Of a stretch of 64,000 bases of DNA, positions 1 through 10,325 are shown in pieces. Within the stretch, counting starts at the first letter, position 1. Each line of letters begins with the position of its first letter. Below the pieces are notes generated by a model. That model worked only from the letters and a program-made list of their open reading frames with translations, did no database searches and was not told the origin of the DNA. The DNA is from Linum tenue (Eukaryota > Streptophyta > Magnoliopsida > Malpighiales > Linaceae). A program made the position numbers and the translations under genes. The stretch is taken from the NCBI GenBank assembly GCA_946122785.1, contig CAMGYJ010000004.1, positions 55,684,679-55,748,678 of the forward strand. The letters run 5' to 3'.

Positions 1-861
1 AGAAGGGAAAACAGAAATCAGAGTGGTCATACTCATAAAGATGAGGAAAATCTGCTCTGGGATGTCAATCTTCACTCCCAGGGATGCAATCTGGGCTTCA
101 ATGATGAGAAATCCACTCCAAAATAGCTCCTAGGGTTTGTTCTTCGCTCTTTCTCTCTCTAAAACTCTGTTTTTGCCCAGAAAATCGAATTCCCCTTCCT
201 TGGCTCGAATCTGCCTCCAAAAACCCGACTCTGGGCGAATTACGGGCAGGATTACGGCCGTAATCACTTCCTGCCCGTAATTCACACCAAAACGCACGTT
301 TCACTTAAACTGCAGGAGGAGGAGATACGCCCGTAATTTCCCAATTACCGCCAGTAATTTGGGAATTACGGCCGTAATTCTTGGGGTCTTGCCCGTAATT
401 TTATCACCGCGAGGGAATTCTGGGTAGAAGGCTCGGCCAATAAATTACGGGCATGCCCTAGCCAATTACGGCCGTAATTTGGCAGAGGCTGCCCGTAATT
501 CTGTCTCCGCTCCTGTTCAAAGTTTCGTTTCTCCCTCGTCCGGACTCCAAATCAGTCGCCGTTTGAACCCAGACGCTCGTAGTCTCGTCCTCTTTCTTTT
601 CATGACAAGCTTGCATGATTCTTTGTCCATAAAGTGAGGTAGAAATCCATTCTTCTTCAGGTCATACCCGAGTTTCTTCTCCCGAATCGTCAATTGATCT
701 CTGATTGACTTGAAACTTGCGCCTATGCTTCACTTTATGTGCTAGGACCTGAAATGTGACAAAGGAACACAACCTAGCGTAAAATAGGCCAAGGAACAAT
801 CAATTCGAGCCAAAATGGGCAGGAAACCAGAGTGAAAACACGTGCAAATACGATGCTATCA
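1..861 (-). repeat. 3' LTR of element A (partial)
   Basis: This matches 6256-7116 almost exactly. On the minus strand the LTR starts TGATAGCATCG at 861 and runs off the window. It includes a cluster of short palindromes around 235-500 with the core TACGGCCGTA, flanked by units reading TACGGGCA and TGCCCGTA. Confidence 0.95.
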
Positions 862-875
862 AATTCCCCCACACT
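862..875 (-). other. Polypurine tract of element A
   Basis: On the minus strand the sequence is AGTGTGGGGGAATT, lying directly before the LTR start TGATAG. It is the expected plus-strand primer for an LTR retrotransposon, and the equivalent tract in element B is AGTGAGGGGGAATT. Confidence 0.85.
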
Positions 876-2633
876 TAACTGTTTGCTTGTCCCCAAGCAA
901 ACCAAGTACTACACAAGGTAAGCTCACATATTTCAGTCAACCAACATTGGGGACAAGTCATAAAGGCACAGAACACGTGAATCAAACTGGTTTTCAAACA
1001 TCAACACATGAACAACTTTATTAGCAACCTGGACAACCACCACAAAGGACATTCGAGTGCAGCAAATCGAGCAACGGAAGAGTTTCCCTTCTGTTCACCA
1101 ACCAACCCAGACTTGACTCGACCACTCACTCAAGACAGTCAACTCATGCATCCAACTCAAGACATCAGAACAGAGACCGAGCAATCTAGGTCCTCACCGG
1201 GGTACAAGAGCATATAGAAAATGAAAATGAATCACTCACTCTCGACCAGTGGGGTCAGGAAAATTTGATGCGAAAGATGCGCATGCTATTTCTCTCAATC
1301 CCTATCATCTCTTCACCATGACGGCAGCCTCTAAATGCTAGAGTTCACATATGGGGTGTCACCACTAACTAATCAGGAGGTCTTAGACACAGGTTCAAAT
1401 GACTGGCTAGGTCTTGGACATGGGGAAAAGGCCTTTTAGGTGGTGGAAGTATTCATAGCAAAAGGTTCCACATTTTCCAAACACACAATCACAGTCAAAC
1501 AAACCGGTATTTTCTTTCTGCTAATCTGCATCACTCAATATCTCAAGAGCACAAGAGCGAAGGAGGCATAAACATCAGCATTTCCAAGCCAGACTGCTAA
1601 GAAACACTACTTAATGGGCATTATTCAGACTTTTGGTAGTGGCTCTCTTTTGCTTTCAATTTTTCTTTGATTTTTCTTTTCATTCCTTAAGAGAGCCACC
1701 ACTCCTGCACAAATTTCAAACACCTGCCCAACTTTTAAGCACTACCTCCAACACTCACATAGACTTTAGCAGAAGCAGCAGAGAATATGTAAAAACCACT
1801 CTGTGGAACCTTCTAAAAGATGCAACAAGGGTGATTTTTTCCATTATAGACCAAAAGAAAGGATAACACACGGCTCAAAGGGGCTGACTAGGGGATATGA
1901 CACATCAGGACAGTCAGTTTTGGGCGTGGGCTAATCCTATGCCCCCATCATCTTAGCTAGTGACAACGTGAATGCTACACATCATGGAAGAGGGATCTAT
2001 CGCACAAGAAAGAAACAAGCAGGCTCAAATCTCACATGGCTACCTATATGCTCTATCTCACATTCTGATACCCTGAACTAGATGCATAAACGACTGTTAA
2101 AAACAAGTAATCAGATCAAGTCACAGTTGGTAAGCAAACAGTTGAAAAACTGGACCCCTACATCGCTCTACTGCACATCTCAGTCCTTATTATAGGTTGT
2201 CCTAGTCGCAAACAAGTTGTCATGCATTAATCCGAAAACCAATCAATTCATCCATCAAAACACAGTGCCAATATGATCAAACAGCAGTACTCGAAGCCCT
2301 CAAATCATAAGATTCGGACAGCGGACTAGGCTCCAAGCACACAGACATATATTCCAACCGATACAAAGCACCCCCCACACTTAAGCACGACATTGCCCTC
2401 AATGGAGTAGAGGGAAAGATAAGGGGAACGATGTTACCGGATTGAAACACTGTTGGGGGACTGGAAGTGGACCAGTCAGCGGGCTAGCATCAGCAAAACA
2501 CAGTGGGTGATAGAAACCATAGTTCTAAGGGGACAAACCGACAAAAACAAACGAAAGAAAAACAAACCTTGGTGGGGTTGCCTCCCCACAAGCGCTTCTT
2601 TACCGTCTTTTAGCTGGACGCCAGTATGGATGC
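876..2633 (-). other. 3' noncoding region of element A
   Basis: About 1.75 kb separate the gag stop codon from the polypurine tract. No reading frame of note is present. Much of it is recognisably the reverse complement of 26140-27720 in element B, for example the stretch around 2370-2440 against 26140-26220. The part of element B that carries its second ORF (about 23.2-26.1 kb) has no counterpart here, so element A has lost it or its lineage never had it. Confidence 0.8.
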
Positions 2634-5408
2634 TCAGGGAAGTGTAGGATCAGGTGTCTTCAAGAGCGGATCCACATCGCTCTTGAGGTACAGCTTCAAA
2701 TGGTGGCCATGCACGCGACGAATGTGGCCACCTGCATTTTCCAGCTCGACCTGGCCATCCGGCAAGATGCAAGCGAGTGAATACTCGGATGGCCAAGGTG
2801 GGGGCGGGACCAGCTCATAGTGGTCTCCGGCTTTCTTTCGAGCAGGCTTAGCTGCCTGCAGTTTCGGCCGCCACTCCTCCTTGATCTGTTCTTTTGATGA
2901 CGGAGTGGTTCGGAGTGGCGGCGAAGGTGTGGGAGGCGGGTCCTGCAAAATAGGTAGCACAGAAGGATACACGACAGACTCGTGCACCTGGTGAGATACA
3001 GCATGCAGAGGTAACGAAGCAGGTATAGTGTTAGCAACTGAAAACGTTATTCGCTCCTCGCCATCCCTCAAAACTAAGGTCCCATCATGCACATCTATGA
3101 GAGCCTTGGCGGTGGCCAGGAAAGGCCTTCCCAGTATAAGAGGCACTTCTGTGTCCTCACTGATGTCCAGGATAACAAAATCCACAGGATATGTGAATTT
3201 GCCAACCTTGACCAGAAGGTCTTCCACTATACCCCTAGGACGCACTACAGATCTGTCAGCTAATTGGAGGGTCATCCTAGTAGCACGGGGTTCACCTAGG
3301 CCTAGTTTCATGAACAATTTATATGGAATAACATTGATACTAGCACCTAAATCCGCCAAGGACTTCTCTACATGCAATTTATCAATAGAGCACGGGATAG
3401 TGAAACTACCTGGGTCCATTTTCTTCCGCGGAAGCTTGTTCTGCAGAATAGCCGAGCACTCCTCGCTGAGCTCCACAGTGGCCAGCTCACTCAGCTTCTG
3501 CTTCTTTGAGAGAAGCTCTTTCAGAAACTTCGCATACTTTGGCATTTGCGATAGTGCCTCCAAGAAGGGCACTTGGACATTCAGCTTCTTAAGCATGGCC
3601 ATGAAGTTTTCGAACTCTGTCTCCAGCCTGTCTTTGTGCAACCGAGTAGGGAAAGGGAGTTTAGGGACATACTCCTTCACTACTGGTTGCGGTTTAGGTG
3701 CAGGCACCTCAACCTCCTTCCCAACTTCTTGTTCAACCGCTGGAGATGCTGCAACAGGGCTTTCTCTCTCCGGTTCCCGAGCAGGGGGGTCAACAGTCAG
3801 CTTGCCACTCCTGGTCATGATGGCATTGCAGCGCTCATCCGGGGTCTGCGGATGAGGGATGGTCTGCGCTGGTAGAGTACCAGGCGCCCTTTGAGCCACT
3901 GCTTGGGCCACGCTCCCCAGCTGGGTCTGGATATCCTGCAAAACAGCCTGGGTGTTCCTCTGACCAGCTTCAAGAGCCAGGAGTTTACCCGAGGCCTTCT
4001 CCATGAACTGCTCAAAGGTGTTGAATTTCTGAGCACTAGCACTGGCGAGAGAACCCACCAAGTCCCGCAGTTCAGCCATCTGATCATTCTGCACTGGGGC
4101 AGCAGGAGCTGCACCTGGCTGCTGGAAAGGTCGCGGCTGTGATTGAGCAGCATGCCCCTGCATGGGCTGATAGAGAGACTGTTGTTGCTGCTGGAATTGC
4201 CCCTGTCTGGGCTGATATGGTGGCCGCTGGAAGCCTGGTCCCTGGGGAGCTGGTGGTCTAGGATTTGGCCCAGCCCAGGAGAAGTTAGGATGCTGGCGCC
4301 ACCCCTCATTGTACGTGTTGCTGTAGGGGTCATTGCGCCTGACGTTATTAATGAAGTTCACCTGCTCCTGGGGTGTGGTAGATTCCTTCATCGCCTGGCA
4401 GTCTTCCACCGTGTGATGGGTGCTTTCGCACCACTGGCAGTGCATCGCCTGCGGCTGTCCTGTACCTGCAATCAAACCAGAACGATCGATAGCTGAAACC
4501 AGCTTCGATACCACCTGCACCAAATCAGATGACTGGGCGCCCACAGCATGCACACCCCGTCCAGGTGCTCGTCTCGATCTCCTAGCAGTGCCCCAGTCAT
4601 AACCGTTCTCCGCCATCTCCTCAAAGAGTTGATTCAGCTGTGGCGGGGTTTTGGTCAGCATGTTCCCGCCACAAACCGAATCGATCAACTGCTTGTCCTC
4701 CGGGAAGAGAGCGTGATAGAAGGTGCCCACCTTGAATGCATCATTAAAACCATGATTGTGACACCTGAGAAAGAGACTGGTGTACCTCTCCCAAGCATCC
4801 ATGATGGTCTCATCCTCATCCTGAGCAAAATGTGTAATTTGCTTCTGCAGGTCAGCTGTCTTGGATGGAGGATGGTAGCGGGTGAGGAACTTGTCCGCCA
4901 GGTTGGCGAACGTGGTGATGGAGCCCGGAGGTCGAGTGTCTAGCCACTCATTGGCCTGCCCCTCCAAAGTGAATGGGAAGTACCTCAGCTGGATGGCATC
5001 TGCTGGTACCCCATTGATCTTGATTCCATCGATGAGCTCGTGGAATCGCCTGAGATGTGATCGAGGGCACTCTCCCTCCTTACCACGGAACACCACTGAA
5101 ACGCGCAGCATGGTGATCACGGAGGTGCTCACCTCAAAGTTGTTGGCTGGGACATGAGGGTGTTGAATGGGTGACCTCATGTCTGGAGCCCTAGCGGTCC
5201 AGTAGGATCCCATGGTCTGCTCATCTGGATTGATCACCTTGTGGTTCTGCGGATCACCCATCTCTCCTTCTTCTTCTTCTCCGATCTGTAGCTGTGAGAG
5301 CGCCTTCTCCGTAGCCAGTCGCGCCCTTAGAGCCGGCTTGGAGTTCCTGCAGGTTCGTTCAAGCTCCTGGTCTAATGGTAGTAGATCTCCCGACTGGCTA
5401 CGGGTCAT
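2634..5408 (-). CDS. gag: Gag-protease polyprotein of an Athila-type retroelement, lacking polymerase domains
   Basis: This is an intact 924-residue ORF starting at ATG 5408. Gag forms the particle that packages the element's RNA, and the protease matures it. Residues about 120-225 are the plant retrotransposon gag domain (FTLEGQANEWLDTRPPGSIT and following). A canonical C-X2-C-X4-H-X4-C zinc knuckle (CQWC...HTVEDC) lies at about 323-338, followed by a Gln/Pro-rich stretch near 400. A retropepsin-like domain has the motif DLGAS at about 685 in place of the usual D[ST]GA, with LGRPFLATA about 70 residues later. There is no reverse transcriptase, RNase H or integrase core. The last 60 residues, ending in GGHIRRVHGHHLKLYL (about 893-908), resemble the extreme C-terminus of Athila/Tat integrases. 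I infer an internal in-frame deletion that joined protease to the integrase tail. The domain calls are firm. The integrase-tail reading is tentative. Confidence 0.92.
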   Translation of the reverse strand: MTRSQSGDLLPLDQELERTCRNSKPALRARLATEKALSQLQIGEEEEGEMGDPQNHKVINPDEQTMGSYWTARAPDMRSPIQHPHVPANNFEVSTSVITMLRVSVVFRGKEGECPRSHLRRFHELIDGIKINGVPADAIQLRYFPFTLEGQANEWLDTRPPGSITTFANLADKFLTRYHPPSKTADLQKQITHFAQDEDETIMDAWERYTSLFLRCHNHGFNDAFKVGTFYHALFPEDKQLIDSVCGGNMLTKTPPQLNQLFEEMAENGYDWGTARRSRRAPGRGVHAVGAQSSDLVQVVSKLVSAIDRSGLIAGTGQPQAMHCQWCESTHHTVEDCQAMKESTTPQEQVNFINNVRRNDPYSNTYNEGWRQHPNFSWAGPNPRPPAPQGPGFQRPPYQPRQGQFQQQQQSLYQPMQGHAAQSQPRPFQQPGAAPAAPVQNDQMAELRDLVGSLASASAQKFNTFEQFMEKASGKLLALEAGQRNTQAVLQDIQTQLGSVAQAVAQRAPGTLPAQTIPHPQTPDERCNAIMTRSGKLTVDPPAREPERESPVAASPAVEQEVGKEVEVPAPKPQPVVKEYVPKLPFPTRLHKDRLETEFENFMAMLKKLNVQVPFLEALSQMPKYAKFLKELLSKKQKLSELATVELSEECSAILQNKLPRKKMDPGSFTIPCSIDKLHVEKSLADLGASINVIPYKLFMKLGLGEPRATRMTLQLADRSVVRPRGIVEDLLVKVGKFTYPVDFVILDISEDTEVPLILGRPFLATAKALIDVHDGTLVLRDGEERITFSVANTIPASLPLHAVSHQVHESVVYPSVLPILQDPPPTPSPPLRTTPSSKEQIKEEWRPKLQAAKPARKKAGDHYELVPPPPWPSEYSLACILPDGQVELENAGGHIRRVHGHHLKLYLKSDVDPLLKTPDPTLP

Positions 5409-5530
5409 GCACTACCTGCACACAATCAGCAGAAGCAACCCGTGAAGGCACACAGGGGGAAGAGATAAAATGCAGTAAATAAAAAGCTAGAGTAACAAAT
5501 TCTCACGTTTCCCCAATAATCTAGAGGGGT

Positions 5531-5547
5531 CCCCGGCAACGGCGCCA
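5531..5547 (-). other. Primer-binding site of element A (tRNA-Asp type)
   Basis: On the minus strand the sequence is TGGCGCCGTTGCCGGGG, starting six bases inside the 5' LTR end. This is the primer-binding sequence typical of Athila-lineage elements, complementary to the 3' end of tRNA-Asp. The same motif occurs in element B at 20619. Confidence 0.88.
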
Positions 5548-5553
5548 AAAACT

Positions 5554-7116
5554 TGACACGCCAAAACACAACACCAAACTGCGACCAAGTGTAATCGCAG
5601 TCCGGGAATGCAGTAACAGGCAAGTTTAATTATCAACCCGGGGTCTAGATCTACTGCTTACTCCGTGAGACTATATTATCTAGCAAACTAGTTCGAGTGA
5701 TTGTTGTTTAAAAGCAAAAGCAGTAAGAAAGCAGTAAATTGTTCGGTTTTCAAAAGCAGGCAAGAGTCACTCGGGAATGAGTCCCCCTAGCCCCTTAGTT
5801 AGGTTCAATTGCAATTCCCTGGGTTGATTTACTGTTGATTAGACTGCGGAAGATCCGACAGTAGCTTGGAATCTCTTAAGCTGACCAAGCCCTCTCAGTC
5901 TAACTACCCGGCAGACGACTAGTCTTCACCGGGATAGAAAGCTGAGGCTGTGAACACAGAACTCCACTACCGGCGCCAAGAACACCAGTACAAAGCAGTA
6001 AACTGGCTAACTCTCGTATAGCCAATCTCCTACTATCGAATGAAGAGGCTCTAACAACCTAATCAGATTCTATCTATCTCAGGTTGCAGCAGAAATTGAG
6101 ACAAGCTGATCAGACTCAAATCAATTCATTAAACATGCGTCATTCGATTAAAATCAAACAATAATATCATCCCAAGTCATTACAATCAAATCCCTAACAC
6201 AAGGAACTAGGGTTCTTCATACCCAAGTGAGAGAAAGGTTCTACTCCATAGAGAGAGAAGGGAAAACAGAAATCAGAGTGGTCATACTCATAAAGATGAG
6301 GAAAATCTGCTCTGGGATGTCAATCTTCACTCCCAGGGATGCAATCTGGGCTTCAATGATGAGAAATCCACTCCAAAATAGCTCCTAGGGTTTGTTCTTC
6401 GCTCTTTCTCTCTCTAAAACTCTGTTTTTGCCCAGAAAATCGAATTCCCCTTCCTTGGCTCGAATCTGCCTCCAAAAACCCGACTCTGGGCGAATTACGG
6501 GCAGGATTACGGCCGTAATCACTTCCTGCCCGTAATTCACACCAAAACGCACGTTTCACTTAAGCTGCAGGAGGAGGAGATACGCCCGTAATTTCCCAAT
6601 TACCGCCAGTAATTTGGGAATTACGGCCGTAATTCTTGGGGTCTTGCCCGTAATTTTATCACCGCGAGGGAATTCTGGGTAGAAGGCTCGGCCAATAAAT
6701 TACGGGCATGCCCTGGCCAATTACGGCCGTAATTTGGCAGGGGCTGCCCGTAATTCTGTCTCCGCTCCTGTTCAAAGCTTCGTTTCTCCCTCGTCCGGAC
6801 TCCAAATCAGTCGTCGTTTGAACCCAGACGCTCGTAGTCTCGTCCTCTTTCTTTTCATGAAAAGCTTGCATGATTCTTTGTCCATAAAGTGAGGTAGAAA
6901 TCCATTCTTCTTCAGGTCATACCCGAGTTTCTTCTCCCGAATCGTCAATTGATCTCTGATTGACTTGAAACTTGCGCCTATGCTTCACTTTATGTGCTAG
7001 GACCTGAAATGTGACAAAGGAACACAACCTAGCGTAAAATAGGCCAAGGAACAATCAATTCGAGCCAAAATGGGCAGGAAACCAGAGTGAAAACACGTGC
7101 AAATACGATGCTATCA
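5554..7116 (-). repeat. 5' LTR of element A (complete, 1563 bp)
   Basis: On the minus strand it begins TGATAGCATCG at 7116 and ends GGCGTGTCA at 5554, giving the standard TG...CA ends. It adjoins the primer-binding site. The palindrome cluster with core TACGGCCGTA is at about 6490-6755. The promoter and poly(A) signals of the element should lie here, but I could not place them confidently. The block 5840-6240 is shared with the LTR of element B and with the old LTR fragment at 33717-34650. Confidence 0.95.
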
Positions 7117-7600
7117 CCACCCCTAAGTTTAGGTCACTCAAACCACAACATCGAGTTTGGTGCCGTCGATCCGGGTCAAAAGCAGCTCGAGGGATGGCAG
7201 ATCGAACAACCCAGATCGAGTTTGGAGTACTCGATCTACGATAGAGCGTGTCTGACGTCATCGATCAGCGTCTAATGGATCGATTTCCAAAGACTCGATC
7301 CACCTTCATCGCGTTCTGCCCACTCGATCCACGTCACCACTGCTTCGCTGATATGGCCATCGAACGACCTAGATCGTTTCCCGGTAACTCGATCTAGGGT
7401 GGAGCGCTGCTTATGTCATCGATCCAGGTCTGTTAGTTCGAGCCTCCTGTGCTCGATCAACGTAAGTCGAGTTTAATAACCTCGATCCACGTCGTCCTGT
7501 GCCAGCCAATAGTGGACCTTTCGCTCGATGCACGTGGATCGATAACTTGGCAATCGATTCTGCACTAGCTCGAGTTTATTGAACTCGAACCGTGTCAAAC
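7117..7600. repeat. Block extremely rich in TCGA tetranucleotides
   Basis: By eye TCGA occurs roughly twenty times between about 7145 and 7590, mostly inside variants of CTCGATCCACGT, ATCGAT and CTCGAGTTT. There is no ORF of note. The block touches the end of element A. On the minus strand its last bases (ACTTAGGGGTGG) look like a polypurine tract next to the LTR. It may be a relic of a related retroelement family whose LTR or 3' region carried TCGA-based palindromes, but this is inference. Confidence 0.55.
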
Positions 7601-8035
7601 TTTGGTAGTTTGGAAAAATTTTATAAAAATTATGTATTATTGGAATTACTTTTAATTATTACTGTATTTAGGGAATTAATCCGAACTAAACGAATGTCTC
7701 TCAATGTTGAGTCAGTGATGAATATGAAACTCATTTGCGTTGGATCTGAAAACGGCCCATATATGCAAAACTAAACATTAAGGATGAGAAAGAAGTAGCG
7801 CAACCGATAGATCATTTGTCTGCTTCTTGCTGAACAAAAAAAAGATCGATAACTATAACAAACAACAACACAGAACAGAAGAGGAGAAAGCAAATCAAAG
7901 AGGCGGAAAAACGAAAGTAGCAAAAAAGAGGCCGGCGGAAGCTCGCCAACTAGCCTGGCCTTATTACAGCTGGGAAACACGAAACAGAGGAGGGCGGCGA
8001 CCGGCCGGGCAGGCAGGGAGCACCGTTCGTCATAA

Positions 8036-8392
8036 CTAGCAATTCCTGGTGCAGAAGCAACGGCGGCGGAAACCCTGGCATTCGCCGCCGGAGAAATGTT
8101 CGAGTCTGCAGACCTGGGCACAGTTGTGGTTCCGGACGCAGGTCCCCTGGAAGCCGTGGCTTTGCGACGCGCACATTCTCCCCTCCGCCACCATCACTCC
8201 CTCGCCTCCTTCCCCTGCAATCACAAAACCTCATCAGCAACAGATTGTGCATCTAATAGTTGCAGTTAACATATAAATTAATTAATTAATCAAGCCTGTA
8301 GCTAGATGTCTATAAATTGAAAGTTACTGACGAGATGGGTGCAGGAGAAGCAGCACCACCAGCACAACCCCAAAGAAACTCATCTTCCCCAT
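8036..8392 (-). CDS. Plant defensin (gamma-thionin), two exons
   Basis: It encodes a secreted cysteine-rich antimicrobial peptide of the plant defensin family. Exon 1 is 8392-8332 and encodes a hydrophobic signal peptide ([20 protein letters not shown]). Exon 2 is 8214-8036. The intron (8331-8215) has a GT at 8331 and a TTGCAG acceptor, and it splits an Arg codon in phase 1, the usual position in this family. The precursor is 79 residues. The mature part, from about residue 33, has eight cysteines spaced C-x10-C-x5-C-x3-C-x9-C-x6-C-x-C-x3-C, with the conserved Ser-His-x-Phe-x-Gly region and a GGEC motif, which is the classic CS-alpha-beta fold. The segment between signal peptide and mature peptide is short and acidic. 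A nearby alternative donor at CA|GTAACT would shift the frame. A sister gene lies 2.3 kb away. Confidence 0.93.
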
Positions 8393-8516
8393 GGTAATGG
8401 ATTGCAACAATAACACACACACTCTCTCTCTCTCTCTTCGTCTCTCTCTACTGCCGATGCGACTAGATCTAGTTATGAGTTATGACAATACGCTCTCCAT
8501 GGTGCTCAATGCCAGG

Positions 8517-8526
8517 CATATATAAA
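8517..8526 (-). promoter_or_regulatory. TATA box of defensin copy 1
   Basis: On the minus strand the sequence is TTTATATATG, about 125 bases upstream of the defensin ATG, with a CT-rich leader between. The same place in copy 2 (about 10843-10852) reads TTTATCTATG, a weaker match, so the two promoters may differ in strength. Confidence 0.5.
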
Positions 8527-8660
8527 GGGGAGATGGGTCTGTATCCGGAAAAGTAACGTTCATTTCCAACCGCTGGATGGCCCACCTTATTTTGTTTCTC
8601 TCTCATCGTAAGTAAGAACATACAGCACAGCACAAGCAAACAAAGTATATTTTCAAAATT

Positions 8661-9635
8661 CGGTTAATAGCATTTTGTACGGTTCCTCTGCTACGGTAAA
8701 TTAACAAACTTATTTTTCTATTAAATTTTTGTACAAACATATCCTTACATTATTGTAAAATAACTCATTTTCAACCGCGGCCAATCGGTCGAAAATCACT
8801 TCTCCCGTTTCAAGTTGGCCGCATGGTTGTTATGCCGGTGACATGCCACCCGGTTGAACCTGGTTCAACCTGTGCCGGTCATGAAACCGGCATGATACCA
8901 CCGGTATGATCGACTTACGTATTCTAAACAAAATAATATCATTTTAATGAATTTAATTAATATAAAAATCAATTTATTATTCATTTTATGAATTTAATAG
9001 TTAAAAGTTGATGATATTTGTTGGATTGTAACTTAATTGTCCACAAATATGTTTTATATATGATTAAATACATTGGATATTAATTGTTTTCACATTTTTT
9101 TTTAAACCGGCATGAATCGACATAAATTGGTTATACCACCGGTCGTACCATTCCACTTGCCAAACCGACACAACGATATATACCTGTTTGACAACCTTGA
9201 ATGGCCCAAAAAAGATGCACCCTAGGCTGCCGGCGGAGGAGTTGGATGGCGAAGTAGAAGCTGGCATCGGAGTAGTAGCTGGGTCGGTGATGAAGTATAC
9301 GACGGTTTGGTGAATGTGGGATAGGGAAGATTATTGTGGGGATACCTCCATATCCAAAACGACAAAAGGAAAGTTTAAAACTACTAAATTAATCATTACT
9401 TTTGGTATTTATTGTCTTGTTGAAAAATATTTAGGAAAAGAATCATATAGAAAAGGTTAAAGGGGCAAACAAGTCCTTCTGTATCTCTTTTAACGGTCAC
9501 TTAATAGAAATAGTGACGGAAAGGGTATATTGTAGTTACGTTTTCATGGATAAAGAGTATGTTTGTACAAAAATATAATAAAATGATACATTTGTTAATC
9601 TGCGATAATAAAAGAGTATTAAAATGATATTAACA
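8661..9635. mobile_element. Non-autonomous TIR element, probably MULE type (975 bp)
   Basis: The ends form long inverted repeats of about 85-90 bp. The left end (GTTAATAGCATTTTGTAC onward) pairs with the reverse complement of the right end (GTTAATATCATTTTAATAC onward), and the pairing continues through TTTTTGTACAAACATA. The flanks are TTTCAAAATT at 8651-8660 and TTTCCAAATT at 9636-9645, a 10-bp target duplication with one mismatch. Long TIRs with 9-10-bp duplications suggest a Mutator-like element. There is no transposase ORF. The interior holds a short inverted pair around ACCGGCATGA. Confidence 0.75.
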
Positions 9636-9645
9636 TTTCCAAATT

Positions 9646-10017
9646 TTACTTAAAATAGTTTCAGCTCTAATGTGTGATCTAAGTAGCGCGCACAGCCCAA
9701 ATTAAGGATCCCAGGTAGAAATAACTTTTGCATAACCACGTATGAACTATGAACTCATGGTTTGAGGTTTAGGGTGTATAACTTTTGCATAATCATAGAA
9801 GAACTATGGTTTGAGGTGGATCGGATATAATGAGTGAAAATACAAGAATTTGTTTTCTATATTTTTATTTAGCTTTTATCTTCGCTGTTTTAATTTGAGT
9901 TTAATTCTTTCTTTTTTTTTTCACACATGGAACATGTTCATCAAGATCTTCACTCTCATATCCCCTTTTTCCTCTCTCTGCCCATCTAGATTGCATGTAT
10001 CGATAGCCTCGAGAGAG
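9646..10017. other. Short intergenic stretch, nothing recognised
   Basis: This is A/T-rich sequence between the MITE and the second duplication copy. A locally repeated phrase near 9736 and 9780 (AACTTTTGCATAA) was noted. There is no gene. Confidence 0.5.
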
Positions 10018-10325
10018 AGAACTAAACGAATGTCTATCAATGTTTTGAGTCAGTTATGAATATGGAAGTAACTTGTGTTGGGCCTGAAAACGGCCCATGC
10101 AACACTAAACATTAAGGATGAGAAAGAAGTGCAGCAACACAGAACAGAAGAGGAAAGCAAATCAAAGAGGCAGAAAAGAAAAGAAAAAAAGTAGCAGAAA
10201 AGCGGCCCGGGGGAAGCTCGCCAGCTAGTACTAGCCTGGCGGCCTTATTACACGAAACACACATGCAGGACGGAAAATGAAACAAAGAGGGCGGCCGGCC
10301 GTGCCGGGCACCGTTCACATCATTA

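Larger units (their letters stand above)
1..7116 (-). mobile_element. Non-autonomous Athila-type Ty3/Gypsy LTR retroelement A, cut by the window's left edge
   Basis: Two copies of one LTR lie in the same orientation at 1-861 (partial) and 5554-7116. The element reads on the minus strand. Next to the right-hand LTR is a primer-binding site of the type complementary to tRNA-Asp, and before the left-hand LTR is a purine tract. Between them is one long gag-protease ORF and about 1.8 kb of noncoding sequence. No reverse transcriptase, RNase H or integrase core is present, so the element must rely on another copy for replication. By eye the two LTR copies differ at about 6 of 861 positions, which suggests recent insertion. 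The left target-site duplication lies outside the window, so it cannot be checked. Relatedness to element B at 19262-29087 is clear in the LTR, gag and 3' noncoding parts. Confidence 0.93.
7684..8656 (-). repeat. Duplicated defensin unit, copy 1
   Basis: This stretch matches 10018-10983 over its whole length: the sequence downstream of the gene, both exons, the intron edges, the 5' leader and the proximal promoter. The match starts at GAACTAAACGAATGTCT and stops at the A/T-rich bases just before the MITE at 8661. It is a segmental tandem duplication in direct orientation, with about 1.36 kb between the copies. Confidence 0.85.

Noticed and set aside
3028..3855. Long plus-strand ORF of 275 codons
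   Set aside because: It lies antisense to the gag-protease ORF of element A and has no recognisable domain. It arises from codon bias of the real gene.
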